DNA of 20,912 nucleotides from Treponema sp. (GTDB taxonomy: Bacteria > Spirochaetota > Spirochaetia > Treponematales > Breznakiellaceae), in NCBI GenBank assembly GCA_031259515.1, contig JAIRLK010000228.1:1-20912 (forward strand), read 5' to 3'. The position numbers were made by a program, and so were the translations under genes. Under the pieces are notes generated by a model that saw only the letters and a list, made by a program, of their open reading frames with translations, had not been told where the DNA came from and ran no database searches. Within the stretch, counting starts at the first letter, position 1. Every line of letters starts with the position of its first letter. Positions 13,961 to 20,912 of the stretch are shown piece by piece.

Positions 13961-15361
13961 GTGTATGAATTTGATCGCGCCGGTTCTGCGGTTTCTAAAA
14001 TTGTAGCGGCTTTTGAAACCGCGGCGGGGGATGCCCTGGGGGAATGGCCGGGGGGAACGCGGTTCCTGGCGGCGGTTTCCGGGGGGGCCGATTCTACGGC
14101 CATGCTTGCGGCTTTGACACGAGTGGGGCGGGAAAAAGGTTTTGCCCTGCGTTGCTTCCATGTGGAACACGGTATACGCCCAGATGAGGAAAGCCGGGGA
14201 GATGCGGCGGCGGTGCGGGAACTCTGTAAAAAGTTGGGGGTTCTCTGCCGGGTGGTTCACATCCCGCCGGGGCTCATCGCGGAAGCGGCCAGGTCCCGGC
14301 GCATAGGGATAGAGGCTGCCGCCCGGTTCTTTCGTCATGCCGCCTGGAACCGGGAAGCCTCCCGTATAGGCGCGGCGCGGGTACTGGTGGCTCATACCAG
14401 AGACGACCTCCTGGAGACGGCGCTGATGCGTTTCCTGAGAGGCGCGGGACCAGCGGGGCTGGCGGCCATGCCCCGTTCCCGGGGCCGGATTTTAAGGCCC
14501 CTCCTGAAATTGTGCCGGTCCCAGGTGCTGGCGTATCTGGAGGAGCGGGGTATTCCTTTCCGAACCGACTCCACCAACGCGGACTCCGCCTTCCTGAGGA
14601 ACCGGATCCGGAACCGCCTTGTTCCCTTTCTGGACGAACTTTTCCCCGGCTGGCGGCCCTCCCTGGTTAACCTGGGGGAAACCCAGCGGCTTACGGCGGA
14701 ATTTCTCTCTTCGGAGGCGGAACGGCGTATTCCCTGGGAACTTGTGTCCGGCCCGGAGAGCCGGGCGGTCTACCGGGTTTCCCGGGAAGTCTTCTTTTCC
14801 CAGCCTGAAATACTCAGGGAAGAAGGTGTTTTCCTGGCGGCGGATAGGCTCGGCGGCGGTCAGCCCCGGCGGAGAAGCGTCAGGCGTTTTACCCGGGGCG
14901 GATGCCGGGCTGTGGAATTGGGGGGCTTGCGCCTTGAGGCTGCGGGGGATTGGATAATCGCTTCTCCCCAGACGCCAGGTTGGGGTGAAAAAGGCTTCTC
15001 TGAAAAGGGTTTTTCAGTGTTGATTAAAGAGCCGGGAATCTATAAGCTGAAAGAGTATCCTCTGATACTGCGGTGTTTGCTGGTAGAGGAAAAGCCCCAT
15101 GTCGGGACCGGGGGAAGTTTTCAGGCAGGATTGCCATTGGTTTTGCGGTCTTCTCGTCCGGATGACATGATAGGCGGCGTAAGGTGTAAAGCTCTTGCCA
15201 GGAGCCGCCTTTCGGAGTATACCGGTAGTATTACTGCGGAGGATTTCCAGGGAGCCGCCGCGTTCATAGGCACGGGACAGGGCAGGGCGGCTGTTATCGC
15301 GGACAGGCATGGAAACGGTTCGGGCTGCGGGAGGGATCTTTTTTCTTTTGTAGTTAATTAG
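13961..15361 (+). CDS. tilS: tRNA(Ile)-lysidine synthase
   Basis: This 466-residue enzyme joins lysine to C34 of the CAU-anticodon tRNA-Ile with ATP, so that the tRNA reads AUA. The PP-loop SGGADS is at 40-45, followed by RCFHVEHGIRPDEES and VAHTRDDLLETALMRFLRGA, both characteristic. RTDSTNADSAFLRNRIRN completes the N-terminal domain. The C-terminal domain (about 370-466) has LVLRSSRPDDMIG. GTG 13961 is the only usable start: a stop lies in frame 15 bases upstream, and no ATG is in frame nearby. The ribosome site is weak. It lies 53 bases after ctc, with no gene between. Confidence 0.93.
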   Translation: MYEFDRAGSAVSKIVAAFETAAGDALGEWPGGTRFLAAVSGGADSTAMLAALTRVGREKGFALRCFHVEHGIRPDEESRGDAAAVRELCKKLGVLCRVVHIPPGLIAEAARSRRIGIEAAARFFRHAAWNREASRIGAARVLVAHTRDDLLETALMRFLRGAGPAGLAAMPRSRGRILRPLLKLCRSQVLAYLEERGIPFRTDSTNADSAFLRNRIRNRLVPFLDELFPGWRPSLVNLGETQRLTAEFLSSEAERRIPWELVSGPESRAVYRVSREVFFSQPEILREEGVFLAADRLGGGQPRRRSVRRFTRGGCRAVELGGLRLEAAGDWIIASPQTPGWGEKGFSEKGFSVLIKEPGIYKLKEYPLILRCLLVEEKPHVGTGGSFQAGLPLVLRSSRPDDMIGGVRCKALARSRLSEYTGSITAEDFQGAAAFIGTGQGRAAVIADRHGNGSGCGRDLFSFVVN

Positions 15362-15404
15362 GACCCTGCGGATGAATAAAATGCCGGGCATTTGCGCGGG
15401 TCCT
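15360..15404 (+). promoter_or_regulatory. Nested stem-loop between tilS and ftsH
   Basis: AGGACCC-T-GCG (15360-15370) pairs with CGCGGGTCCT (15395-15404), leaving one bulged T. Inside it is a second perfect dyad AAATGCC-G-GGCATTT (15379-15393). There is no T-run. It ends 26 bases before the ftsH start, just ahead of the GGGGGT ribosome site, so it could affect processing or translation of ftsH. Confidence 0.55.
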
Positions 15405-15430
15405 GAGCGCAATTTGACTTTGGGGGTTGA

Positions 15431-17299
15431 ATGTTCAACGATCAGAATAATAAAGTGCCGCCGCGTCCACCCATGGCGGGGGGTAAATCGAACCGGTTTG
15501 CCCTGGTTTTTTTTCTCGTTATAGTCGGGCTGTTTGTCGCCTATTTTTTCAGAAGTGAAACCCCTTCTGTTCAGGAAATTCCCTACTCGGCTTTTACCAA
15601 TTATCTGGACCGGAATGAGATAACGGCGGTAAAAATTCTGGATAACAATATTATTGAGGGTACTTTAAAGGGGATGTCCGGAGACTCGGTGCATTTCAAG
15701 ACCCTGATCCCCTATCAGGATCCGACTTTGCTCCCGGACCTTCGGGAAAAGGGAATCAATGTATCCGGGGCGGTTTCCGGACTGAGTATGGGGCGTATTC
15801 TCATAGAATTTCTCCCCTGGATCATAGGTTTCGGGTTCATCTGGTTTATGATGAGGAACATGCAGGGCGCGGGGAACAAGGCATTCCAGTTTGGGAAGAG
15901 CCGGGCCAAACGTTACCATGATGAGGGAAAGAAGGTAACCTTTGCCGATGTGGCCGGGCAGGAAGACGCCAAGTACGAACTTCAGGAGGTAGTCGCTTTC
16001 CTCAAAAATCCCCAAAAATTTACCAAGATGGGCGCCCGTATCCCCAAGGGAGTACTCCTGGTGGGTATGCCAGGAACCGGGAAGACCCTCATGGCCCGGG
16101 CGGTGGCCGGGGAGGCCGGGGTGGCTTACTTCCACATGTCGGGTTCGGATTTTGTGGAGATGTTTGTGGGAGTGGGGGCCAGCCGTGTTCGGGACCTCTT
16201 TGAGCAAGGCAGGAAGAACGCCCCCTGTATCCTCTTTATTGATGAGCTGGATGCCGTTGGCCGTACCCGGGGCGCCGGTTACGGCGGGGGCCATGACGAA
16301 CGGGAACAGACCCTGAACCAGCTTTTAGTTGAAATGGACGGTTTTGATTCCAAAGACGGGGTAATCATTCTTGCCGCTACGAACCGGCCGGATGTGCTGG
16401 ACTCGGCCTTGCTCAGGCCCGGCCGTTTCGACCGCCAGGTGATGGTGGCAATGCCGGACATCAAGGAGCGGGAAGCCATCCTCAAGATTCACGCGGCCAG
16501 GATTCCCCTGGCGGGGGACATTGATCTGGCCCGGCTGGCCCGGGCGACGCCGGGGATGAGCGGCGCGGAGATAGCCAATCTGGTAAATGAGGCGGCCCTT
16601 TTCGCTGCCCGTAAGGACCAGTCCGATGTGAAGATGCCCGACTTCGAGGAAGCCCGGGACAAGATACTCATGGGAGTTGCCAGGAAGACCCTGGTGATCT
16701 CCGAGAAAGAGCGCCGTATGACCGCCGTTCATGAGGCCGGCCACGCCCTGCTTCATTATTTCCTGAAGAATTCCGATCCTCTTCACAAGGTAACTATCGT
16801 TCCCCACGGCAGGGCTTTAGGTATGGCCATTTCTCTTCCAGAAGCGGACAGTTATAGCCGGACCAAAGGGTGGATCGAAGACCGCATCGTCATCTGTTAT
16901 GGCGGCTGGGTGGCGGAAAATCTTTTTTACAACGAAACCACCACGGGAACCAAACAAGACCTTGAACAGGCCACCGACCTGGCCAGGCGTATGGTTTGCG
17001 AATGGGGCATGGCTGAAAACTTGGGGCCGGTTACCTACGGCCAGGAAGAAGAACCTATCTTCCTGGGCAAGGAAATAGCCCGGCACAAGGACTACTCCGA
17101 GGAAACCGCCCAATGTATAGATCGGGAAATTAAGCGCCTTTTGGATGCCGCCCGGAAGAGCGCCGAGATTATTCTTGCCGATAATAAGGCAAAACTAAAA
17201 AAACTTGCGGATGCCCTTCTCGTACGGGAAACCTTGAGCGACGAAGAGGTGTGGACTCTTCTGGATCTGCCCCCCCGGGAAAAAGTCGCCGAAATTTGA
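15431..17299 (+). CDS. ftsH: ATP-dependent membrane zinc protease FtsH
   Basis: This 622-residue inner-membrane hexamer degrades damaged or unassembled membrane proteins and some regulators. There are two membrane spans, at about 23-41 and 122-141, with a small external domain between. The AAA module has Walker A GMPGTGKT (212-219), Walker B ILFIDE (267-272), the GGGHDEREQTLNQLL segment, and the arginine-finger region LLRPGRFDR (328-336). The protease has HEAGH (434-438) and the third zinc ligand Asp510. All key residues are present and the length is normal. GGGGGT precedes ATG 15431. It is followed after 9 bases by the next gene, so they are probably co-transcribed. Confidence 0.97.
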   Translation: MFNDQNNKVPPRPPMAGGKSNRFALVFFLVIVGLFVAYFFRSETPSVQEIPYSAFTNYLDRNEITAVKILDNNIIEGTLKGMSGDSVHFKTLIPYQDPTLLPDLREKGINVSGAVSGLSMGRILIEFLPWIIGFGFIWFMMRNMQGAGNKAFQFGKSRAKRYHDEGKKVTFADVAGQEDAKYELQEVVAFLKNPQKFTKMGARIPKGVLLVGMPGTGKTLMARAVAGEAGVAYFHMSGSDFVEMFVGVGASRVRDLFEQGRKNAPCILFIDELDAVGRTRGAGYGGGHDEREQTLNQLLVEMDGFDSKDGVIILAATNRPDVLDSALLRPGRFDRQVMVAMPDIKEREAILKIHAARIPLAGDIDLARLARATPGMSGAEIANLVNEAALFAARKDQSDVKMPDFEEARDKILMGVARKTLVISEKERRMTAVHEAGHALLHYFLKNSDPLHKVTIVPHGRALGMAISLPEADSYSRTKGWIEDRIVICYGGWVAENLFYNETTTGTKQDLEQATDLARRMVCEWGMAENLGPVTYGQEEEPIFLGKEIARHKDYSEETAQCIDREIKRLLDAARKSAEIILADNKAKLKKLADALLVRETLSDEEVWTLLDLPPREKVAEI

Positions 17300-17308
17300 G
17301 AGGTTAAC

Positions 17309-19081
17309 GTGTTTCGCCGGGTTTTACTGGCTTTATGGCTATTGGCGGCCCTGACCGCCCTTTCCGCCCAGGAAATGTCCGTTCCGGCGGCAACTGATGT
17401 GGTTGTCCGTGGAGACTTCGCTGTTGCTGAACGGTATGCGGACTGGGCGGCAGCCGCCGTATCCGGCGGACGTTGGGCCGAGGCCGAAGCCGCGCTGGAA
17501 CGTGCCTGGGACTTTGCCGATGTCTCATCGGATCTTTCCTACCTTTTGGCTCAGGTTCGTTCCCATGAAAACCGGTCTAAAGGGGCGGTTCTGGACGCGG
17601 TCCGTCGGGGCCTGGACACGGACCGCTGGAACCGGTATACCCCCGTCCAGGCTCGGCTCCTTGAGGCGGAGGCCCTTCTCCATGTAGGGGCTTTTACCGA
17701 GACCCTGCGGAGTCTTGCCCTGATTCCCGCCTCCGATGCCGAGCGGTACGGCGCCGACGTCGCCTGTCTCCGCCTCCGCGCTCTCCTGGGCCTGGGGGAT
17801 ATTCCCTCGTTCCGTTCCGCAATGGCCCTGGCCCTGGAACAGTATGCCCGGGATTCCAGACCGGCGCGGATACTGTTCCGGTATGCCGTAAATAAGAGCG
17901 TTCCCGATGCTATGGACCGGGACATGGTTGAGACGGTCCTGAAACGGCTTCCCTCGCTCCTGGGCGAAGCTCCTGATTTGGCCTATCTTGCCGCCCCCTT
18001 CATGAGGGATACCGAAGAGGCCGCCCGGCTTGTAGCCGCCTACCGGGGTTCCGGCGGCGCCGCGCCTGAAGCCATTCCGTCGGCCCTTAATCTGGGGGTC
18101 ATTGACGAAGACGCGGCGATAGAAGAGCTGTTCCGTCTGAAAAATATGGATAAGGACCTGATCCTCGCGGTTTGGAAACTTCTGCGGAGTTCCGCCGGAC
18201 GGGATCATTTTAGGCGAAACCTTTCCCTTTATTCCGGTGTTATACAGGAAGATGCGGATCAGGACGGGTATGCCGAAGCCTTGACCCGGTACGGGAACGG
18301 TACTATTGAAGAATACGTTTATGACGCGGATCAGGACGGAATCTTTGAATGGCGGGTCTTCTGGAAGGCCGGTATTCCTGCCCGGGCCGAGGTTGCCCTG
18401 TCCGAAGGCGGGACTCAGGACCCGGGGCTTGTCCGGGGGACGGCAGGGCTTCCCTTGAGGGATGGCGACCTTGTCAGGGCCGCCGTCATCTGGGAGCGGT
18501 ATCCCGCCGTACTCCGCGCCGGGTTTGCGGGGTTTACCTATGAGTTTAATCCCGGGGAATTTACGTTTAATCCCTTCCTTATTGTGGAAATTCCGGGGAG
18601 CGGGGGGCTGTCTTATCCGGAGCGGGATCCCCGGGGGGCGCGGCTTACCGGGCGCTCCCTTGCTTCCTTTGCCGCCAGCCTTGAGCGTCCGGGCCGGGAA
18701 TTCCAGGGCGCTGTGGAACGGATAACCCTGGAATGGGGTGTTCCCCGGCGGGCGGCGGAATACCTGGAAGGCCGGGTGGTGTCGAGTACGGAGTTCGTTC
18801 AGGGACGGCCCGTTGTTCAGCATATAGACCTGGATCTGGACGGACGGATGGAAACGATACGGCGTTTTCGTATTCAGGGGGGATCTTCCGGATCGGGAGA
18901 GGGAGGGGGATACGCCCCAATCCCGGAATCCTCCGAAAGCGATTGGGATGGAGATGGCGTATATGAGACCGGCGAGGAGTACCTTCCGGACGGTTCGACC
19001 ATCCGTTCCTGGGATTTGAACAAAGACGGAAACAGGGAATACACGGTGATTAGCCCGGGACCGGGGATAAAAGAATGGTGA
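17309..19081 (+). CDS. Exported TPR-like protein with five DxDxDG loops
   Basis: This 590-residue protein has a GTG start (17309) behind AGAGG. A signal peptide covers about residues 1-20 (ALTALSA then QE). Residues about 35-250 are helical pairs rich in Ala, Leu and Glu (GRWAEAEAALERAWDFA and similar), as in TPR repeats. The second half carries Asp-rich, calcium-loop-like motifs: DADQDG at 315-320 and 339-344, DLDLDG at 507-512, DWDGDG at 545-550 and DLNKDG at 569-574, each followed by a YxE or xxE. These resemble dockerin/thrombospondin-type calcium loops. The function is unknown; it is likely periplasmic. Its TGA overlaps the ATG of the following protease by one base, which suggests coupled expression and a common task. 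Confidence 0.8.
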   Translation: MFRRVLLALWLLAALTALSAQEMSVPAATDVVVRGDFAVAERYADWAAAAVSGGRWAEAEAALERAWDFADVSSDLSYLLAQVRSHENRSKGAVLDAVRRGLDTDRWNRYTPVQARLLEAEALLHVGAFTETLRSLALIPASDAERYGADVACLRLRALLGLGDIPSFRSAMALALEQYARDSRPARILFRYAVNKSVPDAMDRDMVETVLKRLPSLLGEAPDLAYLAAPFMRDTEEAARLVAAYRGSGGAAPEAIPSALNLGVIDEDAAIEELFRLKNMDKDLILAVWKLLRSSAGRDHFRRNLSLYSGVIQEDADQDGYAEALTRYGNGTIEEYVYDADQDGIFEWRVFWKAGIPARAEVALSEGGTQDPGLVRGTAGLPLRDGDLVRAAVIWERYPAVLRAGFAGFTYEFNPGEFTFNPFLIVEIPGSGGLSYPERDPRGARLTGRSLASFAASLERPGREFQGAVERITLEWGVPRRAAEYLEGRVVSSTEFVQGRPVVQHIDLDLDGRMETIRRFRIQGGSSGSGEGGGYAPIPESSESDWDGDGVYETGEEYLPDGSTIRSWDLNKDGNREYTVISPGPGIKEW

Positions 19082-20912
19082 TGAAGACGGGGGATTGCAA
19101 AAACATGAAGTTGACATATTTGTTTTTAAATAAGCTGCATAAATCGCGTACATCATACCGGACGGTCTTGTTTTGCGCTGCGGCGATTTGTGTTTTATTC
19201 GGTTCCTGTCTTACCCCGGAAAAGGCGGAAAAGCGGCTGGCCCCTATGCAATCCACCAGTGAATTCAGACTGATGGATATTGAAAAGCTTGCCGGGGAAG
19301 ATCCGGTAAAAGCCCTTCATCAGATTGGAACATACCGGGTCCTCTACGGGGAGGGGAGTCCCCTGAACGAAGGCCGGGACCCGGAGCTGGCCAGGCGTAT
19401 AGCCGGACTGGAGGATGAGGCGATTGCCAGATTAAAGGCTGCGCAGGCAAAGGCGGTTGAGGAAAAACGCTGGGATGAGGCGGCTTCCTTTGCCCGCTCC
19501 CTTGCGAGCCTGGGTATCGCGGTGGAAAATACCGGTATGGAACCGGATTTTCTCCTGGCCGAGGCGAAAGAAAAGCTGGCCGCCGGAAACGATCTGCCGG
19601 CCTTTCTGGGGGCGGTCCGGGCCCATGAATTGAAGCCCCTGGAAGCGGAAGATGCCGTGCTTTTCCTGGAGCGGGCGGCGGCAGTAAAACAGCGGCGTAC
19701 TGCGGCGTTTTTTCTTGCGGCCCTTGACGCCGGAAACGGTTCCGTGTCTGATGCCCTACGAACCTATGCCGAGGGGAGGGATTCTGTTTCGGAGATGATC
19801 AAAGGGGTAGCTACAGTCATCGTTGACCGGGGGTATCGCATAGAACGGGGTATGGGGGTTCCCGATAAGGTCCTGGGTTCCGCCTTCTTTGTGGATGCCG
19901 CAGGGTATTTGATAACCAACTACCATGTTATCGCCAGCGAAGTGGATCCCGCTTATGAAGGCTATTCCCGCATGACCATTCGCCTGGGGGATTCCGCGAG
20001 CGCTCCTATTCCCGCCAAGGTCGTGGGTTGGGACAAGGCTTTGGATCTGGCCCTGATCAAGGCGGAGATAACGCCTGAATACGTGTTTTCCGTGGTTGAC
20101 CGGATCATCCCAAAGGTAGGGGATACGGTCTACGCGATAGGTTCTCCCGGCGGTCTGGAAAAGACCGTTACCGCCGGTATAGTCTCCGCCTTGGGCCGCC
20201 GTTTCCTCCAGATAGGAGACGTGATTCAGATAGACGCCGCAGTGAACCACGGCAATTCCGGCGGGCCCGTGATGGATATGGCGGGCAGGCTTGTGGGTAT
20301 CGTTTTCGCGGGGATTGAAAACTACCCGGGCCTCAATTTTGCGGTTCCCGCCGAGCGCCTGGCCGCAGCCCTGCCCGCCATGATAGCCGGCGGCAGGGCG
20401 GAACGTCCCTGGCTCGGCCTTACGGTCAGTGAAACCGCCCAGGGCGCGGAGATCATCTATGTGGCGCCTTTTACCCCGGCGGCGGAGCGTCAAATCCCCG
20501 AAGGCGTCTATATTATGTCCATCAACGGTGAAGCCGTAACAGCTTCCCAGGGGGCGCTGATCCCCGCGCTCCAGGACGTGCTTTTTCCGGGAAGGCCCGG
20601 GGAACTGGTTGCGCTGGAAACCTCTGATGGGGTAAGGCGGGTTATGATGACCGTTGCCCGGCCGGACCTGCCCCTAGCCGCCGCCGCCAAAGTGGACACC
20701 CGGGAACGGCTTGCCGCCCCTCTGTTCGGCCTTATCCTGGCCCCTTCCATGGGGGGCGCTTTTTCTTCATCCTATCTCGTTAAAAAGGTGGTCCGGGGTT
20801 CCATCGCCGACGAAGCGGGGCTTTCCGAGCAGGATCCCATTTCCATACGTGGCTTTAAGCTGCAAGAGAAGGAAGGGTATGTCCTGCTGGATATAAACGT
20901 GAAAAAGCGCCG
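19081..20912 (+). CDS. Lipoprotein trypsin-like (HtrA-type) serine protease with PDZ-like domain, cut by right edge
   Basis: The frame is open from ATG 19081 to the window end (610 codons). An alternative start is Met9 at 19105. A hydrophobic segment ends in CVLFGSC, a relaxed spirochaetal lipobox, so the protein is probably lipid-anchored. Residues about 60-240 are helical with TPR-like character. The protease domain follows with the triad His282 (TNYHV), Asp322 (KALDLALIK) and Ser393 (HGNSGGPV), all present, as in DegP/HtrA. After about 440 comes a region that looks PDZ-like (RPWLGLTVSE, GVYIMSINGEAV). The C-terminal part is missing. Together with ftsH upstream, the setting suggests envelope protein quality control. 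The N-terminal helical part before the protease is not usual in HtrA. Confidence 0.88.
   Translation, partial: MKTGDCKNMKLTYLFLNKLHKSRTSYRTVLFCAAAICVLFGSCLTPEKAEKRLAPMQSTSEFRLMDIEKLAGEDPVKALHQIGTYRVLYGEGSPLNEGRDPELARRIAGLEDEAIARLKAAQAKAVEEKRWDEAASFARSLASLGIAVENTGMEPDFLLAEAKEKLAAGNDLPAFLGAVRAHELKPLEAEDAVLFLERAAAVKQRRTAAFFLAALDAGNGSVSDALRTYAEGRDSVSEMIKGVATVIVDRGYRIERGMGVPDKVLGSAFFVDAAGYLITNYHVIASEVDPAYEGYSRMTIRLGDSASAPIPAKVVGWDKALDLALIKAEITPEYVFSVVDRIIPKVGDTVYAIGSPGGLEKTVTAGIVSALGRRFLQIGDVIQIDAAVNHGNSGGPVMDMAGRLVGIVFAGIENYPGLNFAVPAERLAAALPAMIAGGRAERPWLGLTVSETAQGAEIIYVAPFTPAAERQIPEGVYIMSINGEAVTASQGALIPALQDVLFPGRPGELVALETSDGVRRVMMTVARPDLPLAAAAKVDTRERLAAPLFGLILAPSMGGAFSSSYLVKKVVRGSIADEAGLSEQDPISIRGFKLQEKEGYVLLDINVKKR

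Noticed and set aside
17525..19156. Open frame of 543 codons on the minus strand
   Set aside because: It lies opposite the exported TPR-like gene, is very rich in Pro and Gly, has no ribosome site or family likeness, and is explained by GC-rich third codon positions of the real gene.
1..20912. CRISPR array or prophage
   Set aside because: I saw no regularly spaced direct repeats of suitable length and no cas, capsid, portal or integrase-like genes.

Overview
The window looks like chromosome of a GC-rich spirochaete, most like a treponeme of the termite-gut kind. This is inferred from the run ispE - spoVG - tRNA-Gln - ctc (rplY) - tilS - ftsH, which I recall from Treponema genomes, from lipoprotein and TPR/DxDxDG-type envelope genes, and from GC-rich codons. 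No database search was possible, so the species assignment is tentative.

Left edge (1-1377): a small graveyard of mobile DNA. An IS1-family element runs off the left end and stops at 228, where it cuts into an unidentified minus-strand coding fragment. Next comes a Tn5/IS4-like transposase gene broken by at least three single-base deletions and truncated. A roughly 150-bp element with 19-bp inverted ends sits exactly where the transposase stops.

1378-3956: two convergent genes, nudC (NADH pyrophosphatase, plus strand) and a large minus-strand fusion of DNA methyltransferase, Mrr-like nuclease and Ig/PKD-like domain. The fusion is the best candidate in the window for an uncharacterised restriction or defence enzyme.

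4182-9610 (minus strand): a complete branched-chain/hydrophobic amino-acid ABC transporter in the order livK-livH-livM-livG-livF, ending at a strong terminator. An Lrp/AsnC-family regulator lies directly upstream. Between the regulator and livK are a sigma70-like promoter (TTGCTT-17-TATAGT), a dyad over its -10/start region, and three copies of TGCATAAAT (or a close variant) just upstream of the -35. This looks like a local Lrp-controlled circuit. A divergent M20 amidohydrolase gene (9798-10913) fits the same theme by releasing amino acids from conjugates.

10914-11796: a bidirectional terminator, a small gene for an extremely acidic protein, and a hairpin-rich spacer with three short perfect dyads at about 35-bp steps, leading to the ispE promoter.

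11797-20912 (plus strand): a housekeeping run of ispE (isoprenoid synthesis), spoVG, tRNA-Gln(UUG), ctc/rplY (ribosomal protein L25), tilS (tRNA-Ile lysidine synthase), ftsH (membrane protease), a secreted TPR-like protein with five DxDxDG loops, and a lipoprotein trypsin-like/PDZ protease cut by the right edge. The last three are tightly packed or overlapping and may form an envelope protein-quality-control operon. A nested stem-loop separates tilS from ftsH.
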